This document shows positions 32,556 to 42,014 of a stretch of 64,000 bases of DNA, in pieces. Location: positions 56,908 to 120,907 of the forward strand of contig CAICTM010000101.1 in NCBI GenBank assembly GCA_903772945.1, written 5' to 3'. Source of the DNA: Seminavis robusta (Eukaryota; Bacillariophyta; Bacillariophyceae; Naviculales; Naviculaceae). How positions within the stretch are numbered: position 1 is the stretch's first letter; each line of letters begins with the position of its first letter. The position numbers and the translations under genes were made by a program. The notes below the pieces were generated by a model. The model worked only from the letters and a program-made list of their open reading frames with translations. It did no database searches and was not told where the DNA came from.

Positions 32556-33020
32556 ATGAGCCATGAGCTGTTGGAAGTATAGAATTTGACGAACGAAAGT
32601 AACAATTATTAGTGATCAACGTTGCAAACATCATTGTGTACCCAAAGCAGCTCCCATAGTTAATATCTAGGTAAGCAGTCGTATGAACTCATTGTAAACG
32701 TGTGGTTCGTTGTGTCCTTCAAAAAGCCCAAAACTCATCAGGCAGCGGCAGCAGCACGAGTGGTCCACTAGCCAGCAACTTACTAGCTATTAACGTGCAT
32801 TCTCTTGTCACCCTCCTTTCCGTGCCAGTAGCGCAACCACAACACAAACAGCAAACGATAAAAAAAAGATTTATACAGTTTAGGCACTAGCCACAAATCA
32901 CAAAATAGATACTACAGGAACACTCAGATCGTTCTCGGTCCTACTCAAGCAAACAGAAAAATCACTCTCTCTTTTTCATGCACAAATTCTTGTTGTCTCA
33001 CATCCATGTCTTCTCCAATG
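32556..33020. other. Intergenic between convergent genes
   Basis: About 465 bases between the tubulin stop and the Cys-rich gene stop. No structure beyond A-rich stretches near 32860; probably the two 3' ends. Confidence 0.5.
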
Positions 33021-33842
33021 CTAGTATCTGAGGTTCCAAAGAAACAAGGCCACCACAAAAGAGACTGAAGAGAATGATGTTGACGACCAGGCACCACTGG
33101 ATCCATCATTGACAGCCTCTGGATCTGTTTTTTCAATGGCCAGAGTGCAATGTCCCAAACCTTGTGCCTCCCCTACCCATTGGCATCCGCTTTGACCAAA
33201 GCAAGTATCCTTTGTCGTTTGGGTAAAGCATTCCTCATTGGCCACCATACTTTCATTGTATACTTGACATATTTCGGAAGCGGCATCTGCACCAGCCCCA
33301 AACGTGAGAGGATCATAGCAGTCAATATTAGGGCGGCCGTCACATGATGTTTCACAGGTATCACCCTTCATCCAGACGCAGGTGGGATCCTCAAGACAGT
33401 CAGTGCAGGTTGTCGCAACACAGGGAGGAGGCACCGGCACATAGTGCAAATCCAGGGCACACCAATTGCGATCTTCTGCATTTTCTATGATGCCCATTTT
33501 CCAGTCACATCCAGCTTGCTTCAGACAATCTTCTCCCGTGGTCTCCTCAAAGCAGGCTTCATTGTCCGTGATATTGTAGTCCCACGCCTCGCAAATTTCA
33601 GCCACAGTGATTATTTCTTCTGCTGGATTGTCAGCTGTGGATGTTTTAAAGATTCGCTCATAGTAGCAATCAATGTTGGGGAAGCTGCCACAGCCTTCTA
33701 TACAGGTACCATCCACCATCCACACACAGTTAAATTCTGATACACAGGAGATGCAGTCAGTGGAGTTACACTTGATCTCATCCTGACCAAGAACTCCTGA
33801 CAAGCCAAAGAAGACCAGTAGCACGACAGATAGTCTCATCAT
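33021..33842 (-). CDS. Secreted Cys-rich protein with duplicated module, possible GPI anchor
   Basis: 273 aa. An N-terminal signal peptide (LSVVLLVFFGLSGVLG) and a C-terminal hydrophobic segment after a Ser-rich stretch suggest a secreted, perhaps GPI-anchored surface protein. The mature part is a tandem duplication: the first module begins CISCVSEFNCVWMVDGTC and ends NIDCYY, the second begins CTDCLEDPTCVWMKGDTC and ends NIDCYD. Each is followed by a spacer with CF(E/T)(E/Q)TT and GC(D/Q)W. The Cys spacing with a central CxW recalls PSI-like extracellular modules. Function unknown; binding or adhesion is a guess. Confidence 0.8.
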   Translation of the reverse strand: MMRLSVVLLVFFGLSGVLGQDEIKCNSTDCISCVSEFNCVWMVDGTCIEGCGSFPNIDCYYERIFKTSTADNPAEEIITVAEICEAWDYNITDNEACFEETTGEDCLKQAGCDWKMGIIENAEDRNWCALDLHYVPVPPPCVATTCTDCLEDPTCVWMKGDTCETSCDGRPNIDCYDPLTFGAGADAASEICQVYNESMVANEECFTQTTKDTCFGQSGCQWVGEAQGLGHCTLAIEKTDPEAVNDGSSGAWSSTSFSSVSFVVALFLWNLRY

Positions 33843-34762
33843 CTTCTACGACGGTATGTTTGGAAACCGATAAACGGATGATACTGGCAAGAGGTATGGA
33901 TAATAGATAGAGATAGATAGCCAAGGTATTGGTATTTTGCACCGATATCCAAAAGCTTCTTCGATTTTGAATGAGGAGAAGGTCGCGGGCAGGTGATGTC
34001 ATCTTGGGCATCAATTGGACATTTTTAGCAAGATCAGTGACCCTTCTCGAGACTCTAATGGATTCGCTGGCTTAGGAATGGCTCGAGTTCTCACTGTCCC
34101 ATTGAGTCCACCATCATCTTGATCCTGATGAGTGGCGCGGCATCAAAACTTGGAACTGGCTGCTGGCTCTAGCTATTAATAAACGGTCGGTATGCCATGG
34201 AAGTGGATTGTGGCTACAAGAGCGTTTAGTTGACCTGAAAACGAACGCAGACTGCAGACCTTGGCATGCTTTGCACAAGAAGTACACCTACCTGATTCTT
34301 ACTTCCCTAGTAGCTGCACGACAAGTTGATGGCAGCGTGGCAAAACTGTGAATTTCTGCGATGCAGTGGTGTGGCTATGCACCAATCCACTATCTATAGT
34401 TATACATCTGACATGAATGCAATCGTTTTGAGCATTTTAGTCTATAAGAATAGTTAGACTAGCCGAAGTGATTACACCAGAAGTCGCCTTTAGTACAAGT
34501 AGGTTTGCAACCCGTCGGAGGAAAAACCGCTGACCTGTTCATGTACGAAGCCCAGAATGAACCCAATCAACCCTCGAGGAATGGGATTTCCAACTCCAGA
34601 TGAGCCGTTGACGCTTGACAGAAGCATCCGACGACGATTCGATTGGATTGAATCATTCAGCCCGTTTGTGTTGCAGCCTCGCCCCATCTCCCGGCCACGT
34701 ACACCGGCGTGACACCTCCCAGTGTGAAGCAAAGTAGCCAAAGCGACACCTACAAGGGTACT
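33843..34762. other. Intergenic, no gene seen
   Basis: About 900 bases with no supported feature; probably the promoter region of the Cys-rich gene and the 3' flank of the oxygenase gene. Confidence 0.4.
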
Positions 34763-35818
34763 TCAGCTCTTTGCTGGTGCTTCTTCCTTCGCTCTGCCAT
34801 TTCCTTCTGCCCCCACTTCTTTTTCGTCTCCTGTCTTTGCCGCTATCTTCTTATCTCCACCACTGCTTCCTTTCGGCTCAACGGTTGCATTCCCATCCCG
34901 ACTGACTTCCCAAAACTGAAGAACATTCTTGGACGGAATCATCGTTTCGCCCGTATTGTCGTCTCGTTTCCAATCGTGCAATCCGAATCGTAGATTGAGA
35001 GATTCTCGTTGTGGATTGTCCGCCAGTACTCCATGAGCACATGCATCTCGTGCCGTCCCGCTAATCATGTAGGCTTGTCCTTGGGCCAGTTGCATTTTGG
35101 CCATTCGTTTGCCCGCGCAGTCTTGAAATAATATGGTTCCATCACCTACCATGGCAATGGTGACAATGATGATTCCAAATCCGTCTTTCAACGGATGATC
35201 GACGTGAATCGGCAACAAAGTTCGTCCATTGTGTAGATTGGGTTGTGCCGCAATCAAAGAAGAATACGTCAAATGCGGTTGCAATGAAGTATAGACAACG
35301 GAGGATGTCATGGTCTGACAGAGCCATGCAATGGCGTCCTTGACACCCTCCATTTCGGAAAGCGTGACGGTAGCTTGTCGATTCTTGGCTCTTTCGTCGT
35401 CAGTCTTGTCATTGGCTGCAGGTTGCTTCCAGGGCGTGGAAATATCCAATTGGTCTCGAACCGTGGCGCCAAGTGTATCCGGCAAAATTCCAAAGGCTCT
35501 TCGTCTGGGATCCTTGGGATCTCCCGACCAGGACGACCAATTCCCACTGGCTTTTTCTTGAATGGTACTATGCAATCTCTTTAGTGCCTCCAAATGTTGC
35601 TCGGGAACCGTCGTGGCAAAACCCAATCCTTGCAACCACTCAGGTGGTACCTCATCCTCCTTGACCGGTGGCCATTCCTGGACCGCCTGGGCAAATGCCT
35701 CTGCTGCCGCTTCTTCGACTACTTCGGTCGGAGCCTTTTTCAACGCTTCCAAAGCTTGTTTCTCTTCCTCTTCCTCGTCAATACGACGTCGCTTGGGAGT
35801 GGATTTGTTGCGAGGCAT
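34763..35818 (-). CDS. 2-oxoglutarate/Fe(II)-dependent oxygenase-like protein
   Basis: 351 aa from the ATG at 35818. The N-terminus is strongly basic then acidic (RNKSTPKRRRIDEEEEEK), which may be a nuclear signal. The double-stranded beta-helix core contains LLPIHVDHPLKDGFG, supplying a candidate HxD iron ligand pair, then the distal His in ARDACAHGVL and an Arg in SLNLRFGLHDW that would hold 2-oxoglutarate. Spacing fits AlkB- or prolyl-hydroxylase-like enzymes, but I cannot place it in a subfamily. The C-terminal tail is a low-complexity Lys/Glu/Gly region. Single exon. Substrate unknown. Confidence 0.65.
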   Translation of the reverse strand: MPRNKSTPKRRRIDEEEEEKQALEALKKAPTEVVEEAAAEAFAQAVQEWPPVKEDEVPPEWLQGLGFATTVPEQHLEALKRLHSTIQEKASGNWSSWSGDPKDPRRRAFGILPDTLGATVRDQLDISTPWKQPAANDKTDDERAKNRQATVTLSEMEGVKDAIAWLCQTMTSSVVYTSLQPHLTYSSLIAAQPNLHNGRTLLPIHVDHPLKDGFGIIIVTIAMVGDGTILFQDCAGKRMAKMQLAQGQAYMISGTARDACAHGVLADNPQRESLNLRFGLHDWKRDDNTGETMIPSKNVLQFWEVSRDGNATVEPKGSSGGDKKIAAKTGDEKEVGAEGNGRAKEEAPAKS

Positions 35819-36178
35819 GATGGCTGTTGTGGGTTTTCGTTGCTATCGGTTGTGCGAGATCGGGGGTGAAGATTTTGCTTTCTACAGTGGGGTTAGGGCT
35901 ACTCGCAGCTGTACATGAACAAGGAAGGAACGGCATTTTTATTATTATTATGTTACTGAAAATAAAGGAAAGGTGTGTTGCTGTGGAAGTGCTTATCAAT
36001 TATTGGAGTTGGTGAAAATTGAAACTGGTTGGCTCATCCTTCCATGTTGGCTCTCTTCCCCTATGATCCTATAGAATAATACTCACACTTGTCAAAAACT
36101 ATTTTTTACTCATACTGTATAGAATCAAATCGATTTGTTTGTATGTTTACCTGAAAATAGTATTTTTTCTGAAAGTAA
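35819..36178. other. Intergenic, no gene seen
   Basis: AT-rich promoter-side region of the oxygenase gene with no other supported feature. Confidence 0.4.
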
Positions 36179-36180
36179 TA

Positions 36181-36500
36181 CTACAGATCCCCGATGAACT
36201 GGCCAAAAACCCACGAACCACTTTTTTCACCCCCTGTTTGAGTTTTTTTCCTGGTTCTTGTAGAAACTCTGTAGAAAGCCTACGAGTAAGAACATTCGCC
36301 GGATCACACAAATATCAAGAACTGCCAACTACATGGTACCGATACGGTAGAAGACAAGGCACGAATGGCTTGAGCTAAAAGGCAAACAAGCATGAAGAAA
36401 TGGCGTAGAGGTTGGTACAGCTTCTACACAAGCAGTTTTTTTTAAAGCTGGGGTTAAAAAGTGGTTCATGGGTTTTTGGCCAATTCATCGGGATCTGTAG
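36181..36500. mobile_element. Mariner-like MITE with long TIRs
   Basis: The 320-bp element has near-perfect inverted repeats of about 48 bp (outer ends CTACAGATCCC(C)GATGAA; inner part CCACTTTTT), each flanked by TA (36179-36180 and 36501-36502), as expected for a Tc1/mariner-type TA duplication. The interior is about 220 bp, too short for a transposase, so it is non-autonomous. Confidence 0.75.
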
Positions 36501-36502
36501 TA

Positions 36503-37123
36503 GTTTCCATGAACAAATCAACTTCTGCAGCAGGTTTCACCAAGAAAAAGAAGAATCCTCCTTCACAAGTTCTTGATGATCCTGTTGCAGCATCAGTTCC
36601 AAAAAAGAAGGAGAAGAAGATTCACACTGTAACAGAGTAGAAGAAGAGCACCCTCCAGAACCAACCCAGAGTTGACCCGGTCTTTAAAAATTGGTTCGAA
36701 AGACAAGGTGATCCCATTAAAAAATGTTGGTAGAAGAAGATATAAAGTTGTGGCTCAAGGTTTGTGCACTTGCAATCCTCAAAGGCAATAACTTAGGACA
36801 GACAGAAATAATCAAGTGAATAGTGGAATCAGTGACAAGAAATGACTTCCTTTGTTTTCTACTTCATTTAGTAGTTGTTGTTGTAGCTGAGCTCCCCATA
36901 GATTCAAAGTTTAATAAACCCTGAGTACCGTATACATCCAAAAAGACTTAAAGTGGGCACGTGGGCATTGGAGTTCGCAAGAGTACGCGTTCGACTCGTT
37001 GGATTCAATCCTCTGTTATTGTGGGCGACGGTCGACGAGCGTCATCGTCATCCAATTTTGAGGTCCTCGGCTGTTCCTGTTGGTGTTGCCGTCCGTCCAC
37101 TTCCATTCAGTAGTTTGTTGACC
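36503..37123. other. Intergenic, possible decayed coding
   Basis: A Lys-rich frame near 36515-36640 (GFTKKKKNPPSQVLDD) has no start or family match and may be a relic. Otherwise nothing seen. Confidence 0.35.
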
Positions 37124-37975
37124 ATGTTGTCCTCCATCGCACGATCGTGAGTACTTATCTTTGTTATTATTAGTGTTGATATTAGGTAGCATGAGGACTG
37201 CTACTTTTGTCGCTGGATGAATAGGATGGGTATCTGAAATTCTGGAAGATATCGGCTGTTTGCTGGTAGGATTTCTACGTACAGACTTGTTGCATCGGCA
37301 GATCCAGTCAGGGAGTGTGTTGCGATGTTGAGGAAAGCAATGGTGGATAGGCTGTGGATTGTCTCGTTAAACTACTTTTAGTCGGCATTATCTGTTGTCA
37401 CAATGATTTCTTTCTCATCCATGCTATTGTTTATACCCTTGCTTATTACTACTACTAACTTTTGGTAATACAGAGCTGCTCGAGCCAGCAAGAGCGCGTC
37501 CCGTCGCGTCGTGGTGCGAACCATGGCGTCCGATAAGGACAAGGGCGACGGTGAGATGCCCTTTGGATTGGGCAAGATCTTTGGCGTTGGCGAGCCCGAT
37601 AACTTGATTGCCACGGATCGTGAACGTAGGACCAAGCCAGGAACCATGCCCGATTTCTTGACGGACGAAGTCAAGAAGGACATGGACGAGCTTGGTTTGG
37701 ACAGCATTGAAGATTTGGACGAATTGGAAGAGCGAAACGCCGAGGGATACAACGATTTGGGTTTGGTCCCCCCGGAAGGCACTGGCACCTTTGCCTCGCC
37801 CATTCTCATCCCCTCCCGACGATCCAGCCGTGTTGTTGGATACTTGGAACCAGCATCACATGCCGTCCATTGGTTCACCATCCAGAACGACAACAACACC
37901 TACTACATCCCTCACGTTGGACTCTTCTTCAAGATGCTGCACATTCCTGATGAAGAGGCCTTTGGTCACCATTAA
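37124..37975 (+). CDS. COX5B-like mitochondrial protein (cytochrome c oxidase subunit Vb type)
   Basis: 174 aa. Exons are 37124-37146 and 37474-37975; the 327-bp intron (GTGAGT...ACAG) splits a Ser codon. The joined N-terminus, MLSSIARSAARASKSASRR, is a textbook mitochondrial presequence. The C-terminal domain, GTGTFASPILIPSRRSSRVVGYLEPA ... HAVHWFTI ... VGLFFKMLHI, aligns by eye with COX5B (LVPS...RVVGC ... VVWF ... CGQxFKL). However, the positions that hold the four zinc-binding Cys in animal and yeast COX5B are not Cys here (Tyr, Ala, Tyr, Val region). If correct, this is a zinc-less Vb subunit of complex IV in the inner membrane. The family call is an inference. Confidence 0.65.
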
Positions 37976-38341
37976 TTAATTTTGTTGGTGAAGTGATCAA
38001 TGCTCTGGATGGTTCATGGTAATATAGTTATTGTTGCGCTGGAGTGGAGGATGAATGACAGTAATGTTGGAGGAGGAGGATGTGTGCACAACTAACTAAC
38101 AACCAGCTGAGCAAAGAGGACGGTATGGATTTACCTACGTGTGAAAGATGACAGACTTCCGAATTTATAAAAATTCACGTTTACCTTTTGAAGACTCGAC
38201 TCGGTCGTCCAATAGTTTATTGGCCTAGCTAGCTGGCTATCGATAGTTGTAGTAGGTGAAGGTGGACAAAACGCGTCGTTTTTTTTCATAGGCTCATGCC
38301 ACGAAAGGCAGTCCAATAGTGGTTTGCACGTGGCTCACTTT
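37976..38341. other. Intergenic between convergent genes
   Basis: No feature seen apart from a GCTAGCTGGC-type palindrome near 38228; probably 3' ends of both neighbours. Confidence 0.4.
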
Positions 38342-40015
38342 CTACTTTTTCACTGCCTTCTGGACAACCTCCAGCAACCAAGCCGGTTCCCCATCGAGGG
38401 CAAAGTGCATCTCCTCTTCCGTCACTGGATGGGGCAACGTCAGTTCCACAGCCCACAAACACAAGCGACTCATCAGGTGTTGGATGCCGGATGATTGATC
38501 ATCCGTCGTCTCTGGATCCGTTTGGCTTGTTTCGGATGGCAGCACAAGCTTTGGTTCCTCCTCGGCGTCTTGATGATGATCCATTCGAGGAATGATCATT
38601 CCCCCATATCGATGATCCCCCAGAATGGAATGCCCCAACCATTTCATATGCTTGCGTAATTGATGTCGTCGTCCCGTTTCAGGAAACAAATCCACCACGG
38701 TTATCCAACCACTGCTACTCCAGAGGGTCGGATGGTAGTGCTGCACAACTTTATACCGTGTTCGAGCGTCTTGTTGGGACAAAGGTTCCTCAATGACCCC
38801 TTCCAGGGGCTCGAGTTTGCCTCGTACAACGGCCCGGTATTTCTTGTGACAGTGCCGATTGGCCAAACACGCCTTTAAAGAGCGTTCGGCCTCTTTGGAT
38901 TTGGCAATCACCAAGAGCCCTCCCGTGGCGGCATCGAGACGATGGACCGGCACGGGTTTGGTCAAGAATTGATGATTTGAGGCTTGTTGTGGTTGTGTCG
39001 TCGGCGTTGTTTTTCCGCACGTCGTCCACGGAGATTCCACGGAAGAGAGTGCCAGGAGCAGATCCGAGCGCAAAAGACTCTTTCCCGCATTGTCTCCCAT
39101 GACGGCGAGTCCCTGTGGTTTGTCAATGACCGCCATGTAGGCATCTTGGTAAATGATTTTGAGTGGTTGTTGCAAATCAACTTGGGTTCGTGGAAGTTGT
39201 GGTGGATGCTTTTTGGGTTTACTATGATTGTTGGTGGTGGTGGATTTGGTGTTTGTTGTCGTTGGCAGATGTTTGTGTTTGCGATGGTTCAATGCCGGTC
39301 GGACCGATCCAAATCGTTTGGCACATGTGGCACAAATGATTTGTTTCTGGACCGAAGAGGGACAATCGTAAGTTGTAGTGGCCCCTGGAGTATTATTATC
39401 ATCGGAATGATGTGGGATGGATTCCGAGATCCAGTTTCGATAGAGCAAACACCATTGGAGAGAATGATGTTGTGTTGTGTTTGGATTCTCATGACTTTGA
39501 TCCTTGTTGCTGCTAGTAGTGCCATCAGTTGCGTCCGTTTGAATGGAGATTGATGCTGCAGCCGGCAAGTAGTAGAGTTTGCCAATACCAGACGCCAGGT
39601 CATTGTTGGATCGATCCATGAGCATGTCTAGTTTAGATTTGGTAGTGATAGTCTCTTGTGATTCCTGTGGCTGCGTAATGCACAGGTGAAACTCGGGAAG
39701 GCTATTACCTGGCTGAGTTTCATTGTTGTTCTTCATGACGATTCCTGCCTTGGCTTCGCGACGTTTGTTCCGTTCTTTGTCACTTATTTCTTCTTGACAA
39801 TTGTCCTCAGAGTCTCTCGTATCATTATTATTCCAGAAGCATAGCCCATACCAACCAGGCAATGGAATCGTCACGGCAGAAACTTCCTTTTTTTCTTGGT
39901 GTTGTCGTGACGGAACCACGGACAACAAGGGCGAATTCCATTGTCTCAGTTTCTTCGACCCTCCTTCTTTCGACGAGTCTTTTTCCTCTCCAGGGGCTGC
40001 ATCCTTTTCTGGCAT
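38342..40015 (-). CDS. RluA-family pseudouridine synthase with inserted C2H2-like finger
   Basis: About 557 aa from the first ATG at 40015. RluA-type enzymes isomerise uridine to pseudouridine in rRNA, tRNA or mRNA. The catalytic block VHRLDAATGGLLVIAK, with the essential Asp, lies at about residue 357. It is preceded by IYQDAYMAVIDKPQGLAV and followed by HKKYRAVVRGKL and FPETGRRHQLRKHMKWLGHSILGDHRYG, the other family motifs. The N-terminal third is low complexity and carries a single zinc-finger-like CATCAKRFGSVRPALNHRKHKH (C-x2-C-x12-H-x4-H, about residues 230-250), which is unusual for the family and may add RNA or DNA binding. No S4 domain or clear transit peptide. Probably active; target unknown. 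Confidence 0.85.
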   Translation of the reverse strand: MPEKDAAPGEEKDSSKEGGSKKLRQWNSPLLSVVPSRQHQEKKEVSAVTIPLPGWYGLCFWNNNDTRDSEDNCQEEISDKERNKRREAKAGIVMKNNNETQPGNSLPEFHLCITQPQESQETITTKSKLDMLMDRSNNDLASGIGKLYYLPAAASISIQTDATDGTTSSNKDQSHENPNTTQHHSLQWCLLYRNWISESIPHHSDDNNTPGATTTYDCPSSVQKQIICATCAKRFGSVRPALNHRKHKHLPTTTNTKSTTTNNHSKPKKHPPQLPRTQVDLQQPLKIIYQDAYMAVIDKPQGLAVMGDNAGKSLLRSDLLLALSSVESPWTTCGKTTPTTQPQQASNHQFLTKPVPVHRLDAATGGLLVIAKSKEAERSLKACLANRHCHKKYRAVVRGKLEPLEGVIEEPLSQQDARTRYKVVQHYHPTLWSSSGWITVVDLFPETGRRHQLRKHMKWLGHSILGDHRYGGMIIPRMDHHQDAEEEPKLVLPSETSQTDPETTDDQSSGIQHLMSRLCLWAVELTLPHPVTEEEMHFALDGEPAWLLEVVQKAVKK

Positions 40016-40249
40016 CGTCCAATCTACTATAATACCGTAATGCTTGCTCAACTCTCTCAACTAGTCTAATGAGGACAGCTGGAGTCTAGCTTTCCAGTAC
40101 CGATAGCCTTGGCATTGGCCTTCGCTCGTAAGTGTTGTGTGGGTGTTGTCAGTTGTCAGCTTCTTTATCCCTAACCCTTCTGATGTTTGCTTTGCGTCAC
40201 AACAAACGTGCAACCACACACCAGGACGGTTTTCGATACCAGGTAAGGA

Positions 40250-40640
40250 TTTTAAAAAACTTAAATTTGCCGCGACTGACAACATCCTCTTAAACATCCT
40301 CTTAACATCCTCTTAACATCCTCTTAAATCTTCAACATCCCCTTCAACATCCTCTTTAATAAACATCCTCTTAACAACATCCTCTTAAAGCTTCGAAACA
40401 TCCTTTTAAGCCTTCATTGAAACACCATAGGACTTCCTCTCATCACGACTTAACATCCTCTTAAATAAACATCCTCTTAACAACATCCTTTTAAATACTC
40501 AACATCCTCTTAAACATCCTCCTAAATCTTCACATCCTCTTACGTCCTCTTAACCAGAACCAGATTTGAGTCAGTCATGGCAGTTTTTAAAGCCTGAGCG
40601 AAAACCGTCGAACGGTCCAGGACCGTCCGACACTTTTCAC
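40250..40640 (+). repeat. Pyrimidine-rich minisatellite element, unit 1
   Basis: Core of iterated AACATCCTCTTAA units (about 40280-40555). It is preceded by TTTGCCGCGACTGACA and followed by GAGTCAGTCATGGCAG, then TTTTTAAAGCCTGAGCGAAA and a hairpin (GTCGAACGGTCC / GGACCGTCCGAC). G is scarce on the plus strand. Non-coding. Confidence 0.75.
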
Positions 40641-41022
40641 TCAGGATTTAAAAATTTTCAAATTGCCACGACTGACACCACCTTTTAAACAACCCCTTAA
40701 AACAACCCCTTAAACAACCCCTTAAAGCTTCAACATCCCCTTAAACAACCCCTTAAATAAACAACCCCTTAACAACATCCCCTTATATCCTTGAAACAAC
40801 TCCTTAAGCCTTCATTGAAACGCCACATAACAACTCCTTATCACGAATGAACATCCCCTGAAATAAACAACCCCTTAAAAACAACCCCTTAAATATTCAA
40901 CATCCTCTTAAACATCCCCTTAAAGCTTGAACATCCCCTTAAACAACTCCTTAATGAGAGGAACCAGGATTATGAGTCAGTTCTGCCCGTTTTTAAAGCC
41001 TGAGTCAAAAGCGTCGGACGGT
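40641..41022 (+). repeat. Pyrimidine-rich minisatellite element, unit 2
   Basis: A second, tandem element of the same build: ATTGCCACGACTGACA, a core of AACAACCCCTTAA and AACATCCCCTTAA units, then GAGTCAGTTCTGCCCG and TTTTTAAAGCCTGAGTCAAA. It has the same flanks as unit 1 but the core monomer changed from TCCTCTTAA to CCCCTTAA, so flanks and core evolve separately. Confidence 0.75.
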
Positions 41023-41385
41023 CCAGTGCAGGAAAACACAAACCAAGTAATAATACATGTAGACTAGCTAGAGTGATCTGCGCATTAAGACTGACCATTC
41101 CGCGGAATATTCTCTTCAGGGCTGTATTTCGAATATAGTACTGCATAAGCACCTCTACAGTCTATCTAGCTAGAATAGAAGCACCTCTATGGACACTCCT
41201 TCTTCCTTACCTCATCTATCGTTCGTCTATCGTCTAGGCTATCGACACTCGTTCCTTTCAAGATGGCCGTTTCCGACAGCAGTGACGATGACATCGACGA
41301 TGGCAATGCATGACGACAGCAGTGACAATGGCATTGACGAAGAGCTGATACTGAGGCTATCCTCTAGTAGCTAGTACTAGTTTAA

Positions 41386-41764
41386 GGGTGGTTTTGAGAC
41401 TTACACGTAGAACTCAGGTAGATCTCAGTACAAATGATTTGGCTCACAACCCACATTGGTGTCAAGGGTGTAAACGGCACTCACAAGATTTAACACTTAG
41501 GAGGAATGAGAACCTGACAATAACAGCAAATCGAGCCAAAATCAGCCTCTTTTATTAAAGTATACACTCGCCTTCTATGTTTGACCTATTAACACCGATA
41601 CAAACAATAAAGCCTACTATCATTGGAGTTAATTGCAGTGGTGTTGATCCACTTTTATTGGAGTTAACAGAAGTTGTGGAACACTTTACAGCCAGAAGAG
41701 GACCTGGTGTACTGTTTTACTATAGGAAAACGGAATGTAAAATTTTCACGGCTCACGACTGCCC
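41386..41764. mobile_element. TTAA-flanked MITE
   Basis: A 379-bp segment flanked on both sides by TTAA (41382-41385 and 41765-41768). Its ends are short imperfect inverted repeats, GGGTGGTTTTGAG and (reverse complement) GGGCAGTCGTGAG, with four mismatches in 13. No transposase. Consistent with a Kolobok- or piggyBac-type non-autonomous element, though the short TIR leaves room for chance. Confidence 0.5.
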
Positions 41765-42014
41765 TTAAACTACATGTAGTAGTGCTCTAGCAGCTAACTG
41801 CTACAACCGTACGGTACATGTAATAGCTGGATTTGCTGTTACTATCGTTTAGTCTTGGCAAAATGAATCCACTACCCAGCAGTGGTCGGCCATGGTGTCA
41901 CTGTTCGTTCTACATAAATTAATGTACTAGACTTCTACGGCGACAAAGATAGTGGTTGACACTACTAGGGAGTGACACTCTCCAGGAGTGTCAATATTCA
42001 AATCGAACACTCTC

